Assembly (NCBI GenBank): GCA_007922305.1
Contig: ML677335.1
Location: 21,883,933 to 21,947,932 of the forward strand
DNA from: Dermatemys mawii
Lineage: Eukaryota; Chordata; Testudines; Dermatemydidae
Direction of reading: 5' to 3'
Length of the DNA stretch: 64,000 nt
Below the pieces are notes generated by a model, which saw only the letters and a list, made by a program, of their open reading frames with translations, did not search any database and had not been told where the DNA came from. A program made the position numbers and the translations under genes. Numbering within the stretch: position 1 is the stretch's first letter; the number at the start of each line of letters is the position of its first letter. Shown here piece by piece: positions 36,301 through 47,224 of the stretch.

Positions 36301-38339
36301 TTAAAGGAACCCTTTATTTGTGGGCTTGGTCCCATCTCTGGTATGTAGTCAACAGTTGCAGTAGGGGGTGACCTGTCTAACTGATGTATGTTGTGTTGTT
36401 TTTTTTAATTACTGTAAAGTCAGCCACATGAAGTCAGTGAGTTTGGTCACAGACTCAGGTTCTGTGTTCTGATGTTGGAGTAACGACTTGAACCATTCAC
36501 ATTCAATACTGTAGTCACTTGAACTTACAGGAGAGTGCTCTGCTCTGAAAATTGGTCAATTGTAGCAGTTCAGGAGTTTCTGGCACTTCATATACATTCT
36601 TTTCATATAATAAACCAAAAGATCGTATGTCTCATATCCTAGCATAGGGGGAAAAAATTCCAGTTGAAGTCTTTGAGTTTTGAAACATGGTTGTTATCCC
36701 AGCACTGTTAATGAATGCAATAATTAGTGATGTAATTAGAAATTAAGCATTTCACAAGTATTTTTGGATGGTGAAGCAATGTAGGAGGAAGCTGGGATAT
36801 AATCGCTCAGTGTCAATTAGAGCCTGGGGCGGCTGTTACAAACTGATGATTCTAGGGCAAATATCTTCTTGTGTACATGTGTAACTTGAGTAATATTTAG
36901 ATTTGCTCATAAACAAGAGAGAAGGAAATGGTGATAAAGTGCTATTGTAGCTGAAGGATAATGACCAATAAAACAATATGAATGGTGTAACTTTTTAACT
37001 AATTAATTTGAAAAAGAGTGTGTACTGCATTAGGGCTGCTTCACCAAGATCTAGTTGGGAACTGTCATTAGCTCTTGGCAGGTATTCTGTATTATGAGGG
37101 TTAATTATGATGAGACTTTACTGCAATGCATATTGAAATGAGCAGTCTAAAGTAAATGAATGTTAATTTATCTTCACTATTACTATGCAGGCTGTGTGTG
37201 AAACCAGAGTTTCTGTTCTATCAGATGATGATCTGAGGGGCCTGGAAGTGCACTGAAATGTTAATTGGAGTGTACCTTGGTTTATTTAGTTTTCTTCTCA
37301 TGGCAAGAGAAAAGATTATTTTCCTTCAACCTGTCATATAGAGCAGACTTTAAGCTTCCAGAACAGTGGTTCTGTTTTGTTGGGCATGGGGGATCCCTTA
37401 CAGCTGTTTTCTCAGACCGTCTCACTAACCTATGAATATTTGTATTAATTGGCAGAATGCAAACTCTCCCCTTTGAGCCAGGTGATACTGCTCTGAGGGT
37501 CTAGGTTTTGGCTAGAGTTTCGCTTTTTAGACTGCACGGTATCTTTTGACTAGCCTGTATTACGCAGATTATTGAAACCTTTCAGAAATAGGAAGAACCT
37601 GTAGTCGGAAGGATACCATCTCAGGAAATATTGTGAAAATCCTTGCAACCTGCTGTATTTCAAAAAAATTCCATGTGTTCGGAATTGAATTCCTGTGAAA
37701 TCTAGTATTGATCTAAAGAAGCTTCCTGATGGTCTGTTTCGTTAAGTGCTAGGACGAGAGACACTGTCTTCTTTGTACTTCAGGCCATGTTTTGGGATCA
37801 ATGTTTTTTCCATTATGGAGTTAACAGTTTACAAAAGCATATGAACATTCGGCTGGTGGTAATGTAGAAATAAAAACTACTGAGCAAAGACTTGCTGTTC
37901 TTAGAAATAATGGAATACAAAGCTATATTTTTGCATACTACTACCATTGCCTTAAAGAGTTTGTGATCATTTAGGCTTTCCAGTGACTTAGATCCACTCT
38001 GACTGCATGCTTGAGAAAATATTTTATGCCTAGAATAACAATTGGTTGCAAGATTCACAAATGATAAACTGGCTCTGGGCAGAGATTTGAGAATTATGCC
38101 TCTGCAGAAACTTATAAAAATGTAGTGCAAAAGGATTAGAGGAATAAGTGAGGCAAAATATGCTTTTGCGCATGAAGGTCTGACAGTGGCGAACAGTAAT
38201 CTTGCCCAACTCCAATCCATAAATGAAGGATTACTTATGTTTTCCCCCTCCCCTCCTTCTCTTTTCACATCATCTTCACTCTCCTACACCAGAACTAAAG
38301 TAGAGAATAAACTGAGCTTTTACTCAGTATTGCCCAGAT

Positions 38340-38825
38340 GTCAGGGGCAATAGTTCTTCAGCACTAGGTAGTTCCAACCTGCCACCCAGGGACCTGTCAA
38401 CTACTTTCAGAATAGGAAATGAACTCAGAGAGAGGGCTCCAGTCCTGGGAGCTGATTGGCAGAACATTGGGGACCGTGAATGTTCCACGGTCCCTATTTA
38501 AACTGAGCACAAGAACAGGAAGTTGTCCATCCAACTGGGATCCACCCTGCTCTGGATTGTGTTCCTTATGCTTCCTGTTCACCTATATTGAACTCCTGAC
38601 CCTGCCTGACTCTGTTTATTGATCTGTGGTTCTGCTCTCAAGTTTTTCTGCCTCTGATTTCCTGGTAACCAGACCTGGCCTGCCTCTGACACTTAATTCT
38701 CTGTTAGCCCTCTGCCTTGTCTTGGACCTCCCAGTAACTGACCTCCCAGTATCTGACTTGGCCTGATTCCTGTCTCCTGCTTTGACCACTAAGTCAGACT
38801 GCCAATGTCCTGCTCATGACACAAG
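38340..38825 (+). mobile_element. LTR-like retroelement fragment with a TATA box
   Basis: A TATTTAAA box (38495-38502) directly follows a 9-bp inverted repeat, GGGACCGTG (38470-38478) and CACGGTCCC (38486-38494). Downstream is CTGAC-rich, C/T-biased sequence with repeated CCTCCCAGTA(A/T)CTGAC. That composition resembles the R/U5 part of LTR elements. No primer-binding site or coding part was seen. Confidence 0.4.
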
Positions 38826-39121
38826 CCTAAGTGTTCTAAAATCATGATTCAGACCCCCAAAATTGAGGTTGGCATAATAATAGCAAGATTTTTAAAAATA
38901 ATAATTTTTGTGTTCTTTATTTACATTCTGATTTTTGAATATTGAAGGTTCATGTTAGTTTTTTCTCCACAACCATGAGGGCTAGAAACTTAGTTATTAA
39001 AAAATGAATGCTGAGATTCTTGAGTGATCACATGACTCCAGAGGTTAGGGCTTTAGGAAAACATGAGACTTGAGATAAAATACAAGATTTGTGATTAAAA
39101 TCCTGCAAGTTCCTGACACTA

Positions 39122-39356
39122 AGGCCTGGTCTACACTTAATATTTAGATCTACCTAGTTATGTCATTCAGGTGTTTAAAAAAGTCACATCCCTGTATGTA
39201 GATGCATATAGATTGATGGAATAATTTTTCTGTCAACATAGCTGTTGCTGCTGAGATATGGATCAATTATAGTGACTGAAAAACTCCTTGCATTGTTGAA
39301 GGAAGCACCTATGCTACAGGCAGTGTAGCTGCGCCGTTGTAGTGTAATCATAGCCT
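39122..39356. mobile_element. MITE, second family (GGTCTACACT ends), diverged
   Basis: Begins GGCCTGGTCTACACTTAAT. Its right part, GTGTAGCTGCGCCG, resembles the end of the copy split by a hAT element at 42905-44103. The interior shares the same order of short blocks. No target duplication could be fixed because the right end is eroded. Confidence 0.5.
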
Positions 39357-39488
39357 TACCCCATTGGCACTGTGCAGCCACTGCATTTAGAACTTGTCAT
39401 AATGTGGCAAAGTTCCACCAGGACTGCATATGGAGTGAAAGTTGGAAAACTCTTCTATGCAGTGATATGCATTTAATTTAATTTTTAG

Positions 39489-39656
<168 letters not shown>

Positions 39657-41391
39657 TAATATATACAGTAATTATGCTTAGGGGTGATATATGTAATGAA
39701 GAATTCAGAATAAACTCTTTACTGTCTCTCTGTAGTCAACTTTTACTTCTCATTATACAAATAGGTTGGCAGAGGACCACCTTGTATTTGTAGATGTTTA
39801 CATTGCTTCGCACAATGGGCTCTGTCAATGCTGCTGCAATACAAAGAAATATTTTCCTCTAAATGCATGGACTTGTGGATGTATAATGTTATACAAAATA
39901 GTAATAGAGTAAACAAGTAATAATTTAGTTCAGCAGGTAATATGTTCAGCTTTTCATCAGAAGACTACAAAGTTTAAATTCCATATCAGCAGTCAGGTTT
40001 GTACCCAGTACTCTCACTGCAGTAGAGTACTGCAGGTTAATTAGGCATGGCAGAATTTAATTATTTTTTTTTTAGATTTTCAACAGATATCAATATTTAT
40101 TTTAGGCATTTTTTCCTATTTTTAACTGTTTAAATTTTCACAGTTGCAGGAAATTGGGGGGTTATGTCAGACAATTTAATGACAAAGTTGGAGATTCAAA
40201 TTTAAATCTTTATAACTGTTAAAGTATAAATTATACAAAGTAAATATACTTAAAGCAACTTTCGTTTTCAAGCAGCATATTTCTTACTTGCCTCTATATG
40301 AATTTCTGTTACCGACAGAAATATTTTTGATCAGTTTGTTTGTGTGTCTATCGTGAAATCGACACTTACTGACATTTCCTGATCACTTTTTAATCTAGCC
40401 AAGCCTAAAGATAATGGTGAAGTATTACAAGAAATGACAGTTTTTATAGGAAAGAGCATTTACAATGTCCCTCTATTTTCCTTCTGTCCATTTCTTGTGG
40501 CTGTCCAGTTAAAAGTTAGATATGGTATCACTTCTCAGATAGGTTAAGTGCTTGTGGTGTTCTGGCCAACATTTCCTTTTTCAAAACAAATCTTAATAAT
40601 TTTAGGCTGTATAAATTCTTGAAGTGTCAGTCTGTTTACATTACAAAACATTAGTTAAATGCTGTACGTAAAGTGACAAAACAAATATTTTGACATATCT
40701 TGAAGCTGAAAATTGCTGTCTAAAATGGATTTCTGTTTTATTGTATCTAAGGAAATATCAGTGTCTCCTTGGAATGTGCCCTTGTCAAACAGAGGAGATT
40801 ATCTTCCTTTGTGTTTAATAGTGAAAGACCTTTTAAAATGAACGTTAATATCAGTCCTAAGCGTACAAATAGTGGTAACATTGGAAATAGCAGCAATTTG
40901 AAGTAAAGCTGAAACACAATAGCAGCCCCATAGTCTGTCATGCTGGGTTGTTTTTTGGTATTGCAAGAAGGCACGACATCATTCCACTGCTAGCTTAAAA
41001 AAAAAAGTGTTGGCAGATGTCATCTGAACATGCTCAGAATGTATTTCTTCATCCCATCTGCATCGCTTTGAGCAATATTTACATGCTGAATTTCAAAGCT
41101 CAGTTTTAAAAATTATATATGTGGGAAAAAGTAAGGAAAAGGTACTTCTTCCCCCTTGCCCCGATTAGCCTCTTATATATAACTCAATGGGACAAATAGA
41201 TTTTTCTCAACAAATTTTAAATAAAAAACCTTTTAACTGAGACTGCACATGGAAAACTTTAGCCTCAAATGTTAATATTTCAGTCACAAGTAAATGAAAA
41301 TGGGAATATAATTGAAACTGTTTTGACTTCTGAAAGTGAATACTAACAAATGAATTGTGTATATTTAAATTTGTAAAGTGATAGAATAAAC

Positions 41392-42421
41392 CAGGGGTTG
41401 ACAACCTATGGCATGTGTGCCGTCCTTGGCACGCAAGCCGATTTTTAATGGCACGGGGGCCTGCCTGGCAGGCAGGCAGCACGCCGTTAAAAATCCTGCC
41501 CTGCTCTTCTCCGCAGCCGACCCCCCACGTGGGGGAAGAACCATGTCCGGGCAGCTGCTGCTGTAAGCTCCCAGGACTTTCGCAGGGTGCTGGGTTCTGC
41601 CCCTCCTCCTCTTCCTCCCTGCTGGCCAATCAGCTGATGGCCCTTGTAAGGGAGGAGGAGGGGGAGAGGGAGAAACCAACGGAGCTGCAGCACTGCTCCC
41701 GGTAAGAGGGGGACAGGGCCTTGGGGAAGGGGGTGGAATTGGGGCATATCCCTTCCATCTCTCTGCTGTGAGCACCCCCAGGCCCCCAGCCCACACTCCC
41801 GAGGCCCCTGCCCTGACCTCTGCAGCCCCCTCACACACACCCAGCTCTCTATCCTGACTTTGGCACTGCCCCAACTCCCCAGGCCCCTGCCCTGACCACT
41901 GCAGTCCCCTCGCACACACCCAGCCCTCTGCCCTGATTTTGGCATCCCCCACACACACTCCCCAGGCCCCTGCCCTGACCCTTGCAGCCCTCTCACACAC
42001 ACCCAGCCCTCTGCCCTAACTTTGGCCCCCCCCACACACACTCCCCAGACCCCTGCCCTGACTCTTGCAGCCCTCACATCCCCACTCCCACCTGAGCACC
42101 AAATGGGAGCTCCTGCAGACCCCCCCACATTCCCACCTGCACCCCTCACACCAAATGGGAGCTGCCGAGGTAAGCACTCTACACCCAAACCTCCTGCTCC
42201 AACCTTGAGGCCCCTCCCTCATTCTAGCTCCTGGCCAAACCCTACAGCCCAATCCCTAGCCTTCTCCTTCACCCCCAGCCCGGGTTTAGTTATATAATAT
42301 ATAGACTTACAGAAAGAGACCTTCTAAAAACATTAAAATGTATTACCGGCATGCGAAACCTTAAATTAGAGTGAATAAGTGAAGACTTGGCACACTACTT
42401 CTGAAAGGTTGCTGATCCCTG
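41392..42421 (-). mobile_element. hAT-type element (long form) with perfect 8-bp TSD
   Basis: 1030 bp flanked by GAATAAAC (41384-41391 and 42422-42429). Ends are CAGGGGTTGACAACCTATGG and AAGGTTGCTGATCCCTG. The outer ~60 bp match the 13433-13741 element, in reverse orientation. The interior has GC-rich sequence and a minisatellite, replacing the short form's AT-rich interior. Long minus-strand open frames here are the product of the minisatellite and not a gene. Confidence 0.87.
41790..42110. repeat. Minisatellite, period about 80-83 bp
   Basis: Nearly four units, marked by GCCCCTGCCCTGAC (starting around 41804, 41883, 41966, with a variant near 42049), each followed by TGCAG(C/T)CC and CACACACACCCAGC. 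It lies inside the hAT element at 41392-42421. It explains the repeated pattern in open frames on the minus strand. Confidence 0.85.
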
Positions 42422-42904
42422 GAATAAACTATATGCATGAGGCAAGAAAGAAAAGAATACTGTCCTAAGTGTTATGATATGATCAGATAACTTAATATTG
42501 ACTCCTTATTTAAAATGTCATGAATTGGTTGTGGATTTTCAAATGCAAGTACATGAGGAGTTGGGTTTTTTTGGTACATAGTAAAAGACAATGAGGTGCA
42601 GTGCTAGCTAGTAGTCTGAATTTTAGTAACATGGTTTTAATTCCAACATCTTAAGCTTTTAATTCTATTTACAAATTTATTTTAAAAAATGTAATACCTT
42701 GCTGAGACATGAGATGCTAAAGTGTCAATGCCTTAAAAAATGGAATCTTTGTCAGGCATATAACTGTAACTATGCTAGCAATCTCTAGTGTATTCTGTGT
42801 GATATAGTCAGATGGTTTGGTTGAAAGTATATGTATACTTCTTTCAGACTGGTGAGTGGTGGATGGCAGTTTGTATTTTTAAGGCGCACTTACTTCACCC
42901 ACGT

Positions 42905-44103
42905 GACAGTCTACACTGCACACTTAATTCAGTATAACTGCATCATTCAGGGATATGAAAAATCCACACCTCTGAGCGACTTACTTATACCAACCTTATT
43001 CTCTGTGTACACAGTGCTATGTCGGTGGGAGAGGTTCTCCTGCTAACACTGCTACCACCTCTTGTGGAAGTGGAGTTACTGAGCCAATGCTAGGGTTTTC
43101 TTCTGTTGGCTTAGTGCAGAGGTTCTCACATCACATATTTTCGTGGCTTCAGAGCACAGCCACCAACTCCTTCTGATGGCCGCTCTGATGATTTTTTTCT
43201 AAAATACTTTGAGAAAAACAAATAAATATGCATGTATACATGTCCAAATCATTGTAATTTATTTATGTAGGGTTGGGGTTTTTTTGCAAACTTAATAACA
43301 ATAACATACAGTTGTCTCTATTCTTCACTGGACCTAAACAGAATAGAAACAAAAAATAAGGTGCTTGCATGTGCCACTCTTATGGTAGTGTTTTCTTGGT
43401 TTATTTGGTATTTTTTTTTTTTAGACTTGCTATCTAGTAAGTCTGCTGCTGTGAAAAGTGATCTTTATGTGTTTTATATGATGTCACAGAATCAGACTTG
43501 CTAGCTAGCTGGGAGGTAGTGAAAAGTGGTATTAACAAACATATGAATATCACTTTTCAGAGCAGATTTACTCAGCCCTGGCAAGCTGGGGGACAAATTA
43601 AGCCCTAGATGGGGAGGCAAAAAGAGAGGCAGCGGTGGCCAGGGCTGATGGATTGGGGACTGGAGAAAGCAGCGTGGGTCAGGGGCGATGGTGGGAATTA
43701 TGAACTCAAGGCTGGGAGAAGGAGCCCACCACTGCGCAGTTGGCGGCTGGAGCCTGCCGCCCATCACCCCAGAGCTGAACCCAGAAGCCTGATCCCCACT
43801 TCCTCCAGGAAGGTGGGAACTCACACCAGTTGCCTACTCGTCCAGTATTTCTGGCTCCAGAGAGGGACAGGACCTAACTCTTTCTGGAAGCTCTGGGAGA
43901 CGGGCCCCTGCTTTCCACCCTCCAATTTCCACCCAGGAAGCTGTGGCTGCAAGAAAAACTCCTGGTGGCCAAAAGAAAAGCCCCATGGAGGTCAAATGAT
44001 GCCATGGTTGCTGCATTTAAGAAACGCTGGCTTAGAGCATCTTCACCAGAAGCGCTACAATGCTGCAGCTGTGCCGATGCAAGCTTCTAGTATAGACCTG
44101 CCT
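42905..44103. mobile_element. MITE, second family, interrupted by a hAT element
   Basis: The left part starts around GACAGTCTACACTGCACAC (42904) and runs to 43116. The right part resumes at 44030 and ends TAGTATAGACCTGCC. Removing the hAT insertion (43117-44029) and one copy of its 8-bp duplication gives one continuous element of about 280 bp with GGTCTACACT-type ends. Confidence 0.65.
43117..44029. mobile_element. hAT-type element nested in a MITE, 8-bp TSD
   Basis: 913 bp with TSD GCTTAGTG (43109-43116) and GCTTAGAG (44030-44037). Left end CAGAGGTTCTCACATC, right end ATTTAAGAAACGCTG. The interior has an AT-rich part and then a G-rich part (from 43600) with chance open frames on both strands. 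Confidence 0.78.
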
Positions 44104-45213
44104 TTCTTTTTGTAGCTGTTATCTTTCTGGAAAGGAGCACTGCTTGGAGTATCCTTCAAAGTCTATAATTGTCACAGCTTAATTGTCTGCAAGGATATCT
44201 GTTTAGTGACATGATGTGCTCTGCGAGGGTTAAGAATATCTCCCCTGTAAAGCTTACAGCCCTTGTTATATGGTAGAGCAAAACACTGAATGAGAACTGT
44301 TTGGTTTACCTTGAGCAGGGCAGAAAGTTGTCCTTAGGCCTTACCTTGCTGGTCTGAAAACATATTTTAACATGACTGTCAAGGTTTGGTGGTTTGTTTG
44401 TTTTTTTTAAGGCAAAAATATTAGGTTTTTTTCTTCCTCTTTAAGTGTTCAAAATCACGATAGGATATTAGTATGTAAATTATTTGAAAGAATGATTTGA
44501 TCTATGTAATAAAGATTGGAGATGTACTCATGTAATATAATCAAACCAGGTATAATTTTGTTCTCAAATGTTTTAAAAACTATAGTAGGAGGGCTAATTT
44601 CGAAACCAGAAGTCTTCACTAAAAACATTAATGGTGACCATATCCTCCACACAATTAATATTAACAACAAAAGGAAAGGAATGCAAGCCAAAATAGGGCA
44701 AGTTGAGGGGATATAGAACTTCTTGTTCTTGTAAAAATCTAAATCAAATCCAGGTTAGTTCCATTCCAAAAGCAGCAGTTGTTCTGAGGATGCAGAGGAA
44801 TACAGGTAAGGGCTCCAAGTCTCCTCTCTTTTGGATGGAGTGCCTGCCATGGCAGGGAAAGAGGGTCTGTGCCTTTCTGTGGGGGTTGCACCCCTACCCC
44901 CTAGCAGGGGCTCTGCCTGCCATGAAAGCAGTAGCCCCCTTAGAGAAGAAGCCTATGCTGGCTCCCCCCAGCCCTAAATGTATAGTTCTTCTTCAAGTCA
45001 TGTACCTGTGGGAGTTCCACTGTAAGTGTATGTGTGCCCTTGTGCGTTTTGGTAGCAGTGTCCGTTGAGCCTGTGCATGTGCTCTCCCTCCTCTGTGGTC
45101 GGCCTCGAGGCTATCTAGCACTGTGCGGGCAACACTTCCCACCCCCACCCCCACTTCCTTCTCCAGTGCCTTTGACCTCGAGCAGTCGTCCCTTCCTTAT
45201 CTGCGTCATTAGA

Positions 45214-45400
45214 TTAGCAGCCATGTTAGTCTGTATCCATAAATAAAACAAGGAATACTTTGTGGCACCTTAAAGACTAACCAGTTTATTTCAGCATAAG
45301 CTTTCGTGAGCTATAGCCCACTTCATCGGATCCAGTGAAGTGGGGTATAGCCCATGAAAGCTTATGCTGAAATAAACTGGTTAGTCTCTAAGGTGCCACA
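45214..45400. mobile_element. Penelope-type foldback insertion
   Basis: Head-to-head arms. Left (minus): TTAGTCTGTATCC, GTGGCACCTTAAAGACTAAC, then AGCATAAGCTTTCGTGAGC. Right (plus): GCCCATGAAAGCTTATGCTG, then AAATAAACTGGTTAGTC, ending AAGGTGCCACA. Arms match over about 75 bp, with the centre near 45333. Flanking ATTAG on both sides may be a short target duplication, but this is not certain. Confidence 0.7.
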
Positions 45401-46473
45401 ATTAGTATAAGTAGTAGTTCTTTTTTGTGTCTTTTGTTCTCTTTAATAGCTAGCGTTTCCTTTTTTAAAACTCTTTTGGGATTAAAGGAAAAAAAGACAA
45501 AGAAAAAGAACTTCAGTTTACGTTTCCTGCTCTGTCTGGGGGCCTTTCTCCCTCCCACCCCCAGGGATGCTTAGTAGACTGAGTTTTTTCACTTTTTTTT
45601 TTTTTCTTTTTTAAACAGGGCTCATAATACAGGGGTCCTCCTGAATTCCATTGAGGCAAACCACAATTATGCAATAGGTCCCCTGTTGAGTGAGACACAG
45701 GGTCTGGGCCATACCCCCAAAGCTGCAGACTTTAACCAAAAACTGCTCAGCAGATTACTTTCCTCCAGCACCCAGTCACCCAGCTCCCAGTGGGATTCAA
45801 ACCCCAAATAAATCCATTTTAATTACATACATTTTTACTGCATTGTCTCAGAAAGAGCCAAGAGATCATCAGTGAACAGCTCCATTTTCTGTTCTGTGAC
45901 TGTTATGAACCTTTGAGTAGATAGGAAGCATTTTATCACTTTTAATCATTAACAGGTGACAGTAATCTATTATTCTTCACCTTCCTGGACAAGTTATTTT
46001 TTCTTTTGTCTCCCAATCCCTCTCTTCTCCCAATCTGGTTGATGATAAGATCTGATAGCTATTTAAAACAGTGGCTTAAAATGAGTGTGTTTTAGCAAAT
46101 GTTTGTCAAACCAACAGTTGAAAATCAGTCTCTGCACTCTTGTGTGAATTACTGCCAATTCTCAATTACCCAGTCATTCAACTTATTTAGATCTCTTTAC
46201 TGAAAGTATTTTTTTATTGTTGTACAAATCATTTGCAAGTCTTTCCATGCTGACTATTAAACTTTCATTGTTATGCATAGACTTGGTTACACTGTGGAAG
46301 TAGATTGAAACATGCCTTCTTCCTAAGCCATTAAATATTATTTTCCTCCTAAGAATAAAATCCTTCTGTTTTGTGGTAATACAATGTGAGGGATATGTTA
46401 ATATGAAAACCTTCTAGTTAATGCACTTGCTTATTCCTGAAAGCAGAGTAGCGGCAGTGTTTTTCCTTTTTAT

Positions 46474-46606
46474 CAAGAATCAGAGGGGTAGCCGTGTTAG
46501 TCTGGAATTGCAGAAGTGACAAAGAGTCCTGTGGCACCTTAAAGACTAACTTAACTTTAACTTAAAGACTAACTTAGTCTTTAAGGTGCCACAGGACTCT
46601 TTGTCA
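46474..46606. mobile_element. Penelope-type foldback insertion with 12-bp TSD and perfect 33-bp arms
   Basis: Flanked by TTTCCTTTTTAT (46462-46473 and 46607-46618). It begins with GTAGCCGTGTTAGTCTGG. Then come two perfect inverted arms of about 33 bp, one reading TGACAAAGAGTCCTGTGGCA and continuing to AAAGACTAA, the other its complement ending at 46606. The loop is about 23 bp. The core of the Penelope terminal repeat is deleted, so there is no hammerhead-like motif. Confidence 0.75.
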
Positions 46607-47180
46607 TTTCCTTTTTATGTCCAAGGTCATTCATATGTCACTTTACCCCATAAAAGCTGACAAAATTGAATTTTGGTTGAGGTCTACGTTTGTTAATTCT
46701 GGGAGGAACACTTCTGATTTCAGTTCAATGGCCTTTCCTTTTAATCTGTTCAAAAAGGATTGCTTAGTCTAAAAACAGTTCTTTTAAATTACACTCTAAG
46801 TGCCAGTCTCAAGTAAACAAGTTGATATGTGGGTAAGGATTGATAATGGGGTAGAAATCATTTTATTCTAGGTCACTAGTAAAGGGCTAGCAGAGCATAG
46901 TGGTGGATGTGGTGATGTCACTGTCCCTTTTGTATGTTTTCTGTGTCTAAACAGGTTTTCCTTGTCAATGCTGTAAATCAGACACCTTTCTTGAGCCTTA
47001 AGAAAAAACATGTAGATATCAGTTGATTTCCTTCCCTCTCCCTGTGCTTTTGCATCACGTTATCCTTCACATAATCTATTTTTTCTTTTAAATGCCTTAT
47101 CCGAAAAGAAGCATGCAACTATATGATTTTATATTCAAGCACTGCTCTGAAACCAATTTTTATCTTTTTTCCTCTTTCAG

Positions 47181-47224
47181 ACCTAGGTCTGGATCAGTTT
47201 GTGGTGAAGCGGTATGATGGAAAG
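47181..47224 (+). CDS. MICU1: MICU1 coding exon 5 (44 nt)
   Basis: A short exon preceded by the pyrimidine-rich TTTTTTCCTCTTTCAG and followed by a strong GTGAGT donor at 47225. Its first two bases complete His169, and the rest encodes LGLDQFVVKRYDGK (residues 170-183). Mammalian MICU1 has LGLDQYIIKRFDGK here, so the four changes are conservative. The exon ends in phase 0 after the GK. The normal next exon (KISQEREKF in human) was not found in the window, so it must lie beyond 64000. The reading frame stays open across this border, which also allows the microexon at 54728 to be inserted cleanly. Confidence 0.97.

Larger units (their letters stand above)
33384..39488 (+). other. MICU1: MICU1 intron 3
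   Basis: A 6.1-kb intron from GTACAG to TTTTTAG. It is unusually poor in recognisable young repeats compared with its neighbours. Only an LTR-like stretch (about 38340-38825) and a MITE copy (39122-39356) stand out. Nothing is recognised in 33384-38330. Confidence 0.9.

Noticed and set aside
41365..42188. Long minus-strand open frames of up to 233 codons with repeated VRAG and GVC blocks
   Set aside because: They follow the ~82-bp minisatellite inside a hAT element. The repeat period is not a multiple of three throughout, several frames are open at once, and no protein family is recognisable.
43609..44115. Plus-strand open frame of 168 codons
   Set aside because: It crosses the end of the nested hAT element into the MITE, so it is a chance fusion of two repeats.
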